The notes beneath the pieces were generated by a model that did no database searches, was not told the origin of the DNA, and saw only the letters and a list, made by a program, of their open reading frames with translations. A stretch of 31,753 bases of DNA from Prevotella sp. CAG:755 (GTDB taxonomy: Bacteria; Bacteroidota; Bacteroidia; Bacteroidales; Bacteroidaceae). Each line of letters opens with the position of its first letter. Within the stretch, counting starts at the first letter, position 1. The translations under genes were made by a program, and so were the position numbers. The stretch covers positions 57,050-88,802 of the forward strand of contig HF989241.1 of NCBI GenBank assembly GCA_000431275.1, in the 5' to 3' direction. Positions 12,696 through 21,131 of the stretch are shown here, in pieces.

Positions 12696-15458
12696 TTAAT
12701 GGGCTTCGAGCCAGTTGCTCCCCCAGCCACAATCAGCTTTCAACGGCACGGCCATCGTAAAAGCATGCTCCATTTCTTCGATAACAAGAGCTTCCATCGC
12801 TTCACGCTCCTCGGGGACAACACTGAAATTCAGTTCGTCGTGAACTTGCAACACCATCTTCGAACGCATTCCCGCCGCTTTCATCCTTTCGTCGATACGA
12901 GCCATCGCCACTTTGATTATATCCGCTGCCGTGCCCTGTATCGGTGCGTTGATGGCATTACGCTCCGCAAAGCCACGCACGGTGGCATTGCGCGACGTGA
13001 TGTCGGGCAGGTAACGCCGACGGCCGAAAGCCGTCTCCACATAGCCCTGCCGACGCGCCCGCTCTATGCTTTCGTCCATATAGCGCTTGACCCCGGGATA
13101 CATGGAAAAGTAGTTTTCAATCAGCGTGCGGGCTTCTGTGCGCGAGACGCCCATACGCTCCGCAAGGCCAAAGGCCGAGATGCCATAAATGATACCGAAA
13201 TTCGCGGTCTTCGCCTTGCGCCGTTCGTCGCGGGTGACATTGGCAATGTCTTTATGGAAGATGCGCGCAGCGGTAGCAGCGTGCACATCGTCACCATCGA
13301 CGAAAGCACGGCGCAAGTGTTCGTCGCCACTCAGGTGAGCCATGATGCGCAGTTCTATCTGCGAATAGTCGGCTGAGAAAAAGAGGCATCCTTCGTCCGG
13401 GACGAACGCCTTGCGTATCTCTCGGCCGTCCTCACCGCGCACTGGGATGTTCTGCAAGTTTGGATCGCTCGACGAGAGGCGCCCGGTTGCCGTAACTGCC
13501 TGGTTGAACGAAGTGTGTATATGCCCCGTCTCGGGGTTTACCAGTTTCGGCAAAGCGTCGACATAAGTGCCCACTAGCTTCTTCAACCCTCGATAAGCAA
13601 GAATTTTTCCGACCACGGAATGCGTATCCCTCAAAGCTTCAAGCACTTCTTCCGACGTCACGTATTGTCCCGTCTTCGTACGTCTTGGTTTTTCGCTCAC
13701 TTTGAGTTCATCAAAGAGCACCTCTCCCACCTGTTTAGGCGAACTGATGTTGAACACATGGCCGACATCAGCATAAATCTCCGCTTCAATCTGCTGCATC
13801 CGTTCGTTGAAGAGCCTGCCGGTGGCAGCAAGTGCGTCGGTATCGAGCCGGACGCCGTTACGCTCCATCGTAGCCAGCACACGCACAAGGGGCAGTTCGA
13901 CCTCGTGGAGCAGCTTGTCGGCCTCTGGTGGAAGCAGTTCTTTCAACCTGTGGTAAAGCCGCAACGTCACATCTGCGTCCTCGCAGGCATATTCATAGAC
14001 GGCCGAAGGTTCCAGGTCGGCCATCGATTTCTGTCCCTTTCCTTTCGGGCCAATCAGTTCCTCGATGTGAATGGTACGGTAACCAAGCAACACTTCGGCC
14101 ATGTCGTCCATATTATGCCGCTGCTCGGGCTGCATGACATAGTGCGCCAGCATGGTGTCATAAATCGGGCCTCGGACTTCCACGCCGTAGTTCGCGAGCA
14201 CCATGATGTCGTATTTAAGGTTCTGCCCCACTTTGAGCGAACGCTCGTTCTCGTAGACCGGACGGAAGCGGTCGACGACAGCCTGCGCCAAAACTTCATC
14301 ACGCGGCACGGCAACGTACCAGGCCTCGCCTTCGGATACTGCAAAACTCATTCCGACTAATTTGGCAGCCACGGCCGACGTTGAAGTCGTCTCTGTGTCT
14401 ATACTAAGAATTTCTTTTGTCAATAGAATTTTAACTAATTCTATTATAGATTCCTCGTTATCAACAAGATGATACTCATGAGCTATATCCTTCAACGTCG
14501 TGAGAGTTCCGGTTTTTTCTTCTTCCGTCCTGACGTCAGCAAATTCCGCAAACAGATCGGGTTGCAGTTCAGCCGTTTTTTCACTCACACCATGATTTTT
14601 CTTCACTCGCTGCATCAGGGAGCGAAACTCTAACTCTTCAAAAAGTTTACCCAAGGTTTCGAGGTCAGGATCAGTCCGTTTGAAAGCTTCGAGGTCAAGA
14701 CTGACGGGCGCATCGGTTTTGATGGTCACCAGGAACTTGGAGAAGCGGATCTTGTCGGCACTCTCCTCCACCTTGCGACGGAGGGCACCTTTCAACTCAG
14801 CCGTCGCACCGAGCAGCGAGTCGACCGAGCCAAACTGGGCAATGAGCTTGACTGCTGTCTTCTCCCCCACGCCGGGACAGCCAGGCACGTTGTCCGACGC
14901 ATCGCCCATCAAGGCGAGCAGATCGATGATCTGCGATGTCCGTTCAACGCCATACTTCTCACAGACCTCCTGCGGCCCCATCACATCATAGCCACCGCCA
15001 TGCTTGGGGCGGAACATGCGCACATGGTCAGTCACTAGCTGCCCGTAGTCCTTATCGGGCGTCATCATAAACACGTCGACGCCCGCAGCCTCCGCTTGAA
15101 CCGAGAGGGTTCCGATGACGTCATCAGCCTCGTAACCCGGCACCTCGACAATCGGGATGCGGTAAGCGTCCACTATCTCCTTGATGACAGGAACCGCAGT
15201 ACGGATGTCCTCCGGCGTGGCTTCGCGCTGGGCCTTATAGTCAGGATATGCCTCATGTCTGAAAGTCGGTCCGGCAGGATCGAAGACAACAGCTATATAG
15301 TCCGGACGCTCTTTCGCGAGCACATCTTCAAGTGTGTTGACAAAGCCGAGTACTGCCGACGTGTTCTGTCCCTTCGAGTTGATCCGCGGGGTACGGATGA
15401 AGGCATAATAAGCACGGTAGATGAGCGCATAAGCGTCCAAGAGGAATAATTTTTTCAT
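12696..15458 (-). CDS. polA: DNA polymerase I
   Basis: A 920-residue repair and Okazaki-fragment polymerase with all three activities apparently intact. Residues 1-290 or so form the 5' nuclease (MKKLFLLDAYALIYRAYYAF, GYEADDVIGTL, LMGDASDNVPG). The middle 3'-5' exonuclease keeps its acidic motifs: LSIDTETTS, NLKYDIMVL and YACEDADVTL. The C-terminal polymerase has DYSQIELR, RRKAKTANFGIIYG and QVHDELNFS. The start at 15458 is chosen over an ATG 44 codons upstream because homologous sequence begins at MKKLFLLDAY and the longer form would run into the divergent promoter region. A conspicuously AT-rich patch near 14395-14475 encodes the linker before the exonuclease domain. Confidence 0.98.
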   Translation of the reverse strand: MKKLFLLDAYALIYRAYYAFIRTPRINSKGQNTSAVLGFVNTLEDVLAKERPDYIAVVFDPAGPTFRHEAYPDYKAQREATPEDIRTAVPVIKEIVDAYRIPIVEVPGYEADDVIGTLSVQAEAAGVDVFMMTPDKDYGQLVTDHVRMFRPKHGGGYDVMGPQEVCEKYGVERTSQIIDLLALMGDASDNVPGCPGVGEKTAVKLIAQFGSVDSLLGATAELKGALRRKVEESADKIRFSKFLVTIKTDAPVSLDLEAFKRTDPDLETLGKLFEELEFRSLMQRVKKNHGVSEKTAELQPDLFAEFADVRTEEEKTGTLTTLKDIAHEYHLVDNEESIIELVKILLTKEILSIDTETTSTSAVAAKLVGMSFAVSEGEAWYVAVPRDEVLAQAVVDRFRPVYENERSLKVGQNLKYDIMVLANYGVEVRGPIYDTMLAHYVMQPEQRHNMDDMAEVLLGYRTIHIEELIGPKGKGQKSMADLEPSAVYEYACEDADVTLRLYHRLKELLPPEADKLLHEVELPLVRVLATMERNGVRLDTDALAATGRLFNERMQQIEAEIYADVGHVFNISSPKQVGEVLFDELKVSEKPRRTKTGQYVTSEEVLEALRDTHSVVGKILAYRGLKKLVGTYVDALPKLVNPETGHIHTSFNQAVTATGRLSSSDPNLQNIPVRGEDGREIRKAFVPDEGCLFFSADYSQIELRIMAHLSGDEHLRRAFVDGDDVHAATAARIFHKDIANVTRDERRKAKTANFGIIYGISAFGLAERMGVSRTEARTLIENYFSMYPGVKRYMDESIERARRQGYVETAFGRRRYLPDITSRNATVRGFAERNAINAPIQGTAADIIKVAMARIDERMKAAGMRSKMVLQVHDELNFSVVPEEREAMEALVIEEMEHAFTMAVPLKADCGWGSNWLEAH

Positions 15459-15478
15459 TGTGATGGCGTTTTGTAGCG

Positions 15479-15486
15479 TAAAAATA
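15479..15486 (-). promoter_or_regulatory. Weak -7-like box for polA
   Basis: On the minus strand TATTTTTA matches seven of eight positions in TAnnTTTG form (last base A for G), 20 bases before the polA start. It lies within a small inverted repeat GCGTA-AAAA-TACGC (15476-15489). Confidence 0.25.
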
Positions 15487-15530
15487 CGCAATTTTATCGG
15501 AGAGGCCGACTGCCCGCCCGAGGTTTTTCG

Positions 15531-15538
15531 TAATTTTG
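15531..15538 (+). promoter_or_regulatory. Putative -7 box TAATTTTG for the polyprenyl synthase gene
   Basis: TAATTTTG matches TAnnTTTG, 20 bases before the start codon at 15559, inside the polA-divergent gap. No -33 TTTG was found. Confidence 0.5.
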
Positions 15539-15558
15539 TGCCTAAATTAAATCGAACA

Positions 15559-16536
15559 ATGGCTACGTTGTCCCTCATCAAACGCCCCATCGAGGGCGAG
15601 CTGAACGATTACCGAAATGCTTTCCACGCCACGCTGGAACACCCGGACGGCCTTCTGGGAAGCGCGTTGGCGCACATCCGCAACCGCCAGGGCAAACTCA
15701 TGCGCCCCATGCTCGTGCTGCTCTGTGCCAAGGCAGCAGGCGGCGTAAACGACGGTGTGACGCGTGCCGCGGTGACGCTCGAACTGCTGCACACAGCCAG
15801 CCTTGTGCATGACGACATCGTCGACGAAAGCGACGAGCGCCGCGGCCAACCTTCGGTGAACGCCACCTACGACAACAAAGTGGCTGTCCTCGTGGGCGAC
15901 TACCTGCTATCGACCGCGCTCGAACAGGCGGCCGCCACAGGCAGCACCCGCGTAGTGGCCAGCATCGCCCGTCTTGGGAAATCGCTCTCCGAGGGCGAAG
16001 TGTTCCAGCTCTCCAACATCCACAACGAAACGGCCACAGAGGAAGCCTACTTCCGCATCATTCACCAGAAAACGGCCGCCCTCTTCGCCACTTGCGCCGA
16101 ACTGGGCGCCCTTATGGCCGGGGCCGACGACGCCACCGTCGCCCGCCATCGCGAACTGGGCGAAATCATTGGCATCTGCTTCCAAATACGCGACGACATC
16201 TTTGACTATTATGACGAAGGCAACATCGGGAAACCTACCGGAAACGACCTGCGTGAAGGAAAGCTGACCCTGCCCCTCATCCATGCCCTCCACACACAAG
16301 CAAGCAACAACATGGAGGCACTGTCACAACGTGTAAAAAGCGGGCAAGCAACGGACGAAGACATCGCCCGTCTGGTCGACTTCGCAAAAACGGCCGGCGG
16401 CATCGACTACGCCGAACAGGTCATGGCCGACTATGCCCGCCAAGGCTACGCCCTTGCCCACGAACTGGCCGGTAACACTCCCGTGGGCGAGGCTTTGGCC
16501 GAATACATCAGCTACGTGGTCGAACGCGACAAATAA
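15559..16536 (+). CDS. All-trans polyprenyl diphosphate synthase (IspB/octaprenyl type)
   Basis: A 325-residue trans-isoprenyl diphosphate synthase. The first aspartate-rich motif is DDIVD at residues 85-89 in SLVHDDIVDESDERRG, and the second is DDIFD at 212-216 in QIRDDIFDYYDE, followed by GKPTGNDLREGKLTLPLI. Such enzymes chain isopentenyl units; in Bacteroidales the long-chain form provides the menaquinone side chain, consistent with the quinol oxidase nearby. Product length cannot be read reliably from sequence. The start MATLSLIKRPIEGELNDY at 15559 fits relatives; an in-frame ATG farther upstream overlaps the polA promoter region. It converges on fprA. Confidence 0.93.
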   Translation: MATLSLIKRPIEGELNDYRNAFHATLEHPDGLLGSALAHIRNRQGKLMRPMLVLLCAKAAGGVNDGVTRAAVTLELLHTASLVHDDIVDESDERRGQPSVNATYDNKVAVLVGDYLLSTALEQAAATGSTRVVASIARLGKSLSEGEVFQLSNIHNETATEEAYFRIIHQKTAALFATCAELGALMAGADDATVARHRELGEIIGICFQIRDDIFDYYDEGNIGKPTGNDLREGKLTLPLIHALHTQASNNMEALSQRVKSGQATDEDIARLVDFAKTAGGIDYAEQVMADYARQGYALAHELAGNTPVGEALAEYISYVVERDK

Positions 16537-16611
16537 TCCACCCGCTTGGCCTCTGGGCTACTGCTGCCAAACATATCGGCGGTGTGACAAAACTACCGCC
16601 ACAAGAAGAAT

Positions 16612-16680
16612 AAAAACCGGACGCACTGACAGTTTTTACTGTCAGTGCGTCCGGTTTTACTATCAGTGCGACTGTCTATT
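16612..16680. repeat. 21-nt-pitch palindromic repeat, locus C
   Basis: A perfect 20-bp inverted repeat (16613-16632 with 16639-16658) carries CTGACAG/CTGTCAG at its centre around the spacer TTTTTA. A third copy, CTATCAGTGCG, begins at 16660, exactly 21 bases after the second. Fainter copies follow in the same phase: GCC plus GTCCGTGATTC ending at 16701, and CAGCCG near 16706. Confidence 0.85.
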
Positions 16681-16836
16681 CCAAGTCGCCGTCCGTGATT
16701 CTCACCAGCCGCAACACGCACAACAGCACGGCACACGCAGTCTTGCACAGGTACGTGAACATCGACAACAGCCATCTGCAATCCTTGAAAAGCACTCCCT
16801 GAATCCACACGAACCAACCAGCACGCCGCGACCGTA

Positions 16837-16878
16837 CGCAAGGAGACACTCCCCTGTCTAAGGGAGTGCCTCCTTGCG
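16837..16878 (-). terminator. Strong stem-loop after fprA, probable terminator
   Basis: Arms 16837-16853 and 16862-16878 pair along 17 positions with one A-C mismatch and an 8-base loop. It lies 24 bases past the fprA stop on the minus strand. It lacks a clear T-run on either strand, so it may act bidirectionally or as an mRNA 3' stabiliser. Confidence 0.55.
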
Positions 16879-16902
16879 CAACTATGCGTCGCGACTCACT
16901 GA

Positions 16903-18090
16903 TCAATCGGCCGGCAACACGGCCTTAGCCAACTGCCGCCCCAAGGAGCGGGCGGCGTTAAGTGTATCAGCGCCAGCACCCTGCTTCCATTCGACAGGGT
17001 CGGCCACAAGGTCCATCTTCATCTGCTCATTATAATGCGCAATGGTCTTGCAGGCCGCACTGGCCCAAGTGAAGCCACCGAAATAGGCCAGTTTGTGGCC
17101 GCTGACTTCGCGACCGGCCAGCCGGCGAAGCAAATCCTCGACCACGGGGAAGAGACCGCCGTTGTAAGTCGGTCCACCGATGGCCAGACCGCTGTAACGG
17201 AAAATGTCGGCCAGCACAAACGACGGTTGCGAAACGGAGAGATTGTGCACGATGACCTTGCGCAACCCGGCTTCGGCAGCTCCCGCGGCGACAGCCTCGG
17301 CCACGCGCTGCGTGTTTCCGTACATCGACCCGTAGCAAACGACGACACCAGGCTCGGTCACACCGCGGCTCATGCGATCATATACGCCGACAGCGCGCGC
17401 CACCTCTTTTTTCCACACGGGACCGTGCGTCGAACAAATCATGTCAATCTGCAAACCGCCCAACTTGGCCAACGCACGCTTCACCATGGGTGAGAACTTG
17501 CCGAGGATAGAGGCATAATAACGCTCCATCTCCGGCCAGTAGGGCGTGGTGTCCATCTGCTCATCGACAACGTTACCGTTGAGCGCGCCGAAGCAGCCGA
17601 AGGCATCGCCCGAAAAGAGGATGTGCTCCGTCTCGTCGTAGCTGACCATTGTCTCAGGCCAATGGAGCATCGGGACAAGGTGGAAACGCAGCCTGTGATG
17701 ACCCAGCGGAAGACTGTCGCCCTCAGCCACGACGAGGTCGCCCTCGGTGGGCACACCGTAGAAGCCCTCGACCATCTCGAACGTCTTTTTGTTGCCCACG
17801 AGACGGATTTCGGGGTAATACTTGCGGATGAGCGCGATTGAACCGGAGTGATCAGGCTCCATGTGGTTGATGACGAGATAATCAATGGGGCGGTCGCCGA
17901 TGACGGCGCGGATGTTGTCGAGATATTCAGTGAAGAAAGCGACGTCGACCGTATCGATAAGGACGACTTTCTCATCGTCGATGAGATACGAGTTGTACGA
18001 CACGCCTTGCGGCAGGAGCCAAAGTCCCTCGAAGCGGTGCTTCACGCGGTCGTTGACGCCCACATAATGTACTTTCCCTTGGATGTTCAT
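16903..18090 (-). CDS. Flavodiiron protein (O2/NO reductase, FprA type)
   Basis: A 395-residue flavodiiron protein that reduces O2 to water and/or NO to N2O without energy conservation in anaerobes. The N-terminal metallo-beta-lactamase-like domain carries the diiron ligands His76, Glu78, Asp80 and His81 (NHMEPDHSG), His143 (MLHWPET), Asp162 (FSGDAFG) and His222 (CSTHGP). The C-terminal flavodoxin domain has the FMN loop GSMYGNTQ near 254-261. The start at 18090 (MNIQGKVHYVGVNDR) matches the family; an ATG at 18117 would overlap miaB by 8 bases. It follows miaB by 19 bases, so they are probably cotranscribed. Which gas is the physiological substrate cannot be told from sequence. Confidence 0.95.
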   Translation of the reverse strand: MNIQGKVHYVGVNDRVKHRFEGLWLLPQGVSYNSYLIDDEKVVLIDTVDVAFFTEYLDNIRAVIGDRPIDYLVINHMEPDHSGSIALIRKYYPEIRLVGNKKTFEMVEGFYGVPTEGDLVVAEGDSLPLGHHRLRFHLVPMLHWPETMVSYDETEHILFSGDAFGCFGALNGNVVDEQMDTTPYWPEMERYYASILGKFSPMVKRALAKLGGLQIDMICSTHGPVWKKEVARAVGVYDRMSRGVTEPGVVVCYGSMYGNTQRVAEAVAAGAAEAGLRKVIVHNLSVSQPSFVLADIFRYSGLAIGGPTYNGGLFPVVEDLLRRLAGREVSGHKLAYFGGFTWASAACKTIAHYNEQMKMDLVADPVEWKQGAGADTLNAARSLGRQLAKAVLPAD

Positions 18091-18109
18091 GTCGTTAAGA
18101 GTTGGTTTG

Positions 18110-19474
18110 TTAATCATTTTCCGCCGGACGGACCTGCTGTATGGCTTCGGCGCTGTCCGCCTCGACGCCGTGGAGCGTGGCGGACGACGCCGCCGTGATG
18201 CGCAGGCGGACGTAGTCGCCCGGACGGTGTGCGCCGCGGTCGAAGACAACCACCTTGTTCTGCTCCGTGCGCCCGAAGAGCTGGTCGCGCGAGCGCTTGC
18301 TCATGCCCTCGGCCAGCACCTCGAACGTGTGGCCTATGCAGCGCTGGTTGCTCTCGGCGCTCAGGCGATTTTGCAGGGCGATGAGTTCTTCGAGACGGCG
18401 TACCTTGATGTCCTCGGGCACATCGTCGGGCAGGTGACGGGCTGCGTAGGTGCCCGGACGCTCGCTATATTTGAAGAGGAAGGCCGAATCATAGCCACAC
18501 TCCTCCATGAGGGAAAGCGTCTGGCGGTGGTCGTCTTCCGTCTCAGAGCAATAGCCTGCGAAGATGTCGGTCGAGAGGCCGCAGTCAGGCACGATGCGAC
18601 GGATGGCGGCGATGCGGTCCATGTACCATGCCCGGGTGTATTTCCGGTTCATCAGTTTGAGGATTCGGTCGGAGCCACTCTGCACCGGAAGGTGGATGTG
18701 GCGGCAGACGTTAGGCTCTTCGGCAATGACATGCAGGGTCTCGTCGCTCATGTCCTTAGGGTGCGACGTGGTGAACCGTACGCGCATCGAGGGAACGGCC
18801 CTGGCCACACGACGCAACAGCTCGGGAAAACCGACCTCCTCGCCTTGACCTGACGCCCACCGGTAGGAATTGACATTCTGTCCGAGCAGCGTGACTTCGC
18901 GGTAGCCACGGGCTTCGAGGTCATGTACCTCCGAGAGGATGCTTTCGAGGTCGCGCGAGCGTTCACGGCCTCGGGTGTAAGGAACGATGCAGTAATGACA
19001 GAAATTGTTGCAACCGCGCATGATGCTCACAAAGCCCGAGAGGCGGCTGCCGCAATAACGTTCGGGGACGACGTCGCGATAGGTCTCCGTGGTCGAGAGT
19101 TCGATGTTGATGGCTTTCTGCCCGTTCTCCGCCTGAGCCACGAGGTCAGGCAGCGAAAGGTAGGCGTCGGGGCCGGCGACGAGGTCGGCGCCATAGCGGT
19201 TGAGGAGGTCGTCCTTGACACGCTCAGCCATGCAACCCAATACACCGATGATGAGCCGGCGTCCCTTGCGGCGCTGGGCCGTCAGGGCGTCGAGACGGTG
19301 CAGGATTTTCTGTTCTGCGTTGTCGCGCACCGAGCAAGTGTTTAGGAAAACAGCGTCGGCTTCCGCCTCGGTCTCGCAGGGCTCATAGCCCGCCATGCGC
19401 ATCACCGAGGCGACCACCTCACTGTCGGCCACATTCATCTGGCAACCGTATGTTTCTATGTGAAGTTTCTTCAT
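18110..19474 (-). CDS. miaB: tRNA-2-methylthio-N6-dimethylallyladenosine synthase
   Basis: A 454-residue radical-SAM methylthiotransferase that adds the 2-methylthio group to i6A37 of tRNA. The N-terminal UPF0004 domain has the auxiliary cluster cysteines Cys11 (YGCQMN), Cys47 (NTCSVR) and Cys81 (LGCMAE). The radical-SAM motif CNNFCHYC is at 155-162, and a C-terminal TRAM RNA-binding domain follows. The start at 19474 (MKKLHIETYGCQMN) is preceded by AAAGGA, a good ribosome-binding site, and by a TACCTTTG box; the ATG seven codons upstream is less likely. Confidence 0.97.
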   Translation of the reverse strand: MKKLHIETYGCQMNVADSEVVASVMRMAGYEPCETEAEADAVFLNTCSVRDNAEQKILHRLDALTAQRRKGRRLIIGVLGCMAERVKDDLLNRYGADLVAGPDAYLSLPDLVAQAENGQKAINIELSTTETYRDVVPERYCGSRLSGFVSIMRGCNNFCHYCIVPYTRGRERSRDLESILSEVHDLEARGYREVTLLGQNVNSYRWASGQGEEVGFPELLRRVARAVPSMRVRFTTSHPKDMSDETLHVIAEEPNVCRHIHLPVQSGSDRILKLMNRKYTRAWYMDRIAAIRRIVPDCGLSTDIFAGYCSETEDDHRQTLSLMEECGYDSAFLFKYSERPGTYAARHLPDDVPEDIKVRRLEELIALQNRLSAESNQRCIGHTFEVLAEGMSKRSRDQLFGRTEQNKVVVFDRGAHRPGDYVRLRITAASSATLHGVEADSAEAIQQVRPAEND

Positions 19475-19492
19475 TCCTTTGAGATTTCCGGG

Positions 19493-19500
19493 CAAAGGTA
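19493..19500 (-). promoter_or_regulatory. Putative -7 box TACCTTTG for miaB
   Basis: Read on the minus strand TACCTTTG matches TAnnTTTG and lies 18 bases before the miaB start codon. A -33 TTTG is not evident. Confidence 0.5.
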
Positions 19501-19616
19501 GTCATTTTTTTCGAGGCAGCCACCGTCCACTCCACCACAGCTTCGACATGTGCGAGCCGGGAAGGTGCTGTCCGTAACCAGTTGTGCCGTTCCACGGGCT
19601 GCGGCAACCGTTTTTC

Positions 19617-19716
19617 CGGGCAGCCGTCCCCAAAATACTGTCAGTCACTCAGGAAATCCTGTCAGCCGACCCGTAAACCCTATTCCGGCTGACAGGATTT
19701 CCCACTCGCCCTTCCG
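19617..19716. repeat. 21-nt-pitch repeat array, locus D (tandem plus convergent copy)
   Basis: Plus-strand units begin at 19617 (CGGGCAGCCGTCCC), 19638 (CTGTCAGTC) and 19659 (CTGTCAGCCG), each exactly 21 bases apart and ending in AAAATA, AAATC and AAACC. A minus-strand unit starts with CTGTCAG at 19695, giving a 17-bp inverted repeat (19652-19668 with 19686-19702) around a 17-base loop. Here the facing copies converge rather than diverge as at loci A, B, C and E. A degenerate minus-strand unit, ending GGGAAATC, occupies 19696-19716. Confidence 0.75.
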
Positions 19717-19855
19717 CATTTTCCAGCCACGTAAGCCGGCTCCTGAACCGGCCGGAAGCGTTTCTGCCATCTTCGCCACACCTCACGGAAGTGTTGTCAG
19801 GACACCGAAAACGTTAAAAGTACTAAATTATCAAGGACCGCGTTATTTAATGTAC

Positions 19856-19863
19856 TACTTTTG
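19856..19863 (+). promoter_or_regulatory. Putative -7 box TACTTTTG for the ftsX operon
   Basis: TACTTTTG matches TAnnTTTG within an AT-rich stretch that stands out from its surroundings. The start codon follows after 53 bases, leaving room for a normal leader. Confidence 0.55.
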
Positions 19864-19916
19864 TAGCAATTTAGCCAAATTAAGAGCTGCCGGGCAGTGC
19901 GCCTGGCGTTAGAATC

Positions 19917-20789
19917 ATGAAGAAAAGAAAGAGACACAGCCGGGGGGTGTTCAACACCGTCACGTCGTGCATCAGCACCACACTGGTGCTCATCCTGCTT
20001 GGCATCGTGGTGTTCTTCGTCACGACAGCAGCCAACTTGGGCCGCACCGTCAGGGAGAACTTCACCATCCAGGTGATGCTCTCCGACAGCATCGATGCCG
20101 CCCAGACGCGTCGCCTGCAAGCCGAACTTTGCCGGCTGCCCTACGTGCGCCGCGTGGATTACACCTCAAAGGAAGCCGCCACACGCGAACAGGCCGAAGC
20201 GCTGGGCACCGACCCCACCGAATTCCTCGGCACAAGCCCCATTCCCGCCTCGTTCGAAATCCACTTGAAAGCGGACTACGCCAACAACGACAGCCTCAGC
20301 CGCCACATCCCCGCCCTCTCCGGCCGGAACGAAGTAATCGACGTTGTGTATCAGAAAGACCTTATGGACAACGTCAATCATAACATCCGTCAAATCAGTC
20401 TGGTGCTCCTTGTGGTCGCCGTGCTGCTGGCGTTTGTCTCGTTCTCACTGATCAACAACACGATGCGCCTGAACATCTATTCGCGCCGTTTCACTATTCA
20501 CACGATGAAAATGGTCGGTGCACGCCGCAGTTTCATCCGCAGGCCTTTCATGGCGCGCGCTTTCTGGATCGGTGTAGTGTCTGTTCTGCTTGCCGACGGG
20601 CTCCTTGCAGGCGGTATCATTCTCCTGCTCGACTGGGACCCTGCGCTGACAGGACTTATTGACACCGTCGTGTGGGCAGGCACAATGGGGACCGTCGCTG
20701 TCTGCGGCGTCCTGCTCACCCTTGTGTGCGCCTTCTTCTCGGTCAACAAACACCTGCGCATGGACACCGCGCAAGTCTATGTCAGCTGA
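19917..20789 (+). CDS. ftsX: Cell division protein FtsX
   Basis: A 290-residue membrane protein, the permease-like partner of the ATPase FtsE. The FtsEX complex controls peptidoglycan hydrolases at the division site. A hydrophobic helix at about residues 18-40 is followed by a periplasmic domain (about 45-150) and three more helices near 157-180, 208-232 and 247-271. The loop INNTMRLNIYSRRFTIHTMKMVGA is typical of FtsX. ftsE is not in the window. It leads a plus-strand series: DUF3098 follows after 57 bases, then uppP, truB, queA and folK. Confidence 0.93.
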   Translation: MKKRKRHSRGVFNTVTSCISTTLVLILLGIVVFFVTTAANLGRTVRENFTIQVMLSDSIDAAQTRRLQAELCRLPYVRRVDYTSKEAATREQAEALGTDPTEFLGTSPIPASFEIHLKADYANNDSLSRHIPALSGRNEVIDVVYQKDLMDNVNHNIRQISLVLLVVAVLLAFVSFSLINNTMRLNIYSRRFTIHTMKMVGARRSFIRRPFMARAFWIGVVSVLLADGLLAGGIILLLDWDPALTGLIDTVVWAGTMGTVAVCGVLLTLVCAFFSVNKHLRMDTAQVYVS

Positions 20790-20846
20790 CGCCGGAAGAG
20801 AAGCACCACCCCACACACCCACAGCCAACAAAACAAAATCTATCGT

Positions 20847-21131
20847 ATGGACAGAAGAAATTTCGCATTCGACCGCACGAACTTTATCCTGCTCGCCGCA
20901 GGCATGGTCGCCATCATCATCGGTTTCATCCTTATGTCTGGGCCCGGCTCGACAGAGACAGTTTTCAACCCAGATATATTCAGCACGCGCCGAATCAAAG
21001 TAGCCCCGATGGTTTGCCTGTTCGGATTTCTTTTCATGATTTACGGCATCCTGCGTCGGCCTTCTGACAAAACCGCGAACCACGACAACCTGAACAACCC
21101 AACCACACAGAAATCCCATGACTTGGATTGA
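20847..21131 (+). CDS. DUF3098 small membrane protein
   Basis: A 94-residue protein with two predicted membrane helices (about residues 14-31 and 53-69). The N-terminal FAFDRTNFILLAAGMVAIIIG block and the position between ftsX and uppP match DUF3098, a Bacteroidetes family of unknown function. Its last 14 bases overlap the start of uppP, implying coupled translation. A role in envelope or division is inference from context only. Confidence 0.88.
   Translation: MDRRNFAFDRTNFILLAAGMVAIIIGFILMSGPGSTETVFNPDIFSTRRIKVAPMVCLFGFLFMIYGILRRPSDKTANHDNLNNPTTQKSHDLD

Larger units (their letters stand above)
16537..16902. other. 366-base gap between the convergent polyprenyl synthase and fprA genes
   Basis: No gene is supported; the one longer plus-strand open frame is a shadow running out of the synthase gene. 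The region contains the repeat at 16612-16680, weaker 21-base-spaced continuations to about 16722, and a strong hairpin at 16837-16878 next to fprA. The stretch 16723-16836 shows nothing recognisable. Confidence 0.7.
19475..19916. other. 442-base divergent region between miaB and ftsX
   Basis: No gene is supported. The region contains the miaB -7 box near the left end, the repeat array at 19617-19716 with faint in-phase units on both sides, and the ftsX promoter box at 19856. From about 19738 to 19850 nothing recognisable was seen apart from short GC-rich self-complementary stretches. Confidence 0.7.

Noticed and set aside
14457..14466. A DnaA-box-like TTATCAACA as evidence for oriC
   Set aside because: It is a single imperfect box within polA coding sequence without a cluster of others.
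15459..15590. An extra 44 codons at the polA N-terminus
   Set aside because: The extension has no similarity to polA, crosses the divergent promoter region and overlaps the start of the neighbouring gene.
16433..16861. A plus-strand open frame running from the polyprenyl synthase gene into the fprA gap
   Set aside because: It is a frame-shifted shadow of the synthase C-terminus continuing through the repeat; no independent start or motif.
19617..19716. Possible CRISPR array because of short evenly spaced repeats
   Set aside because: Units are contiguous at 21 bases with no unique spacers between conserved repeats, copies occur on both strands, and no cas gene is nearby.
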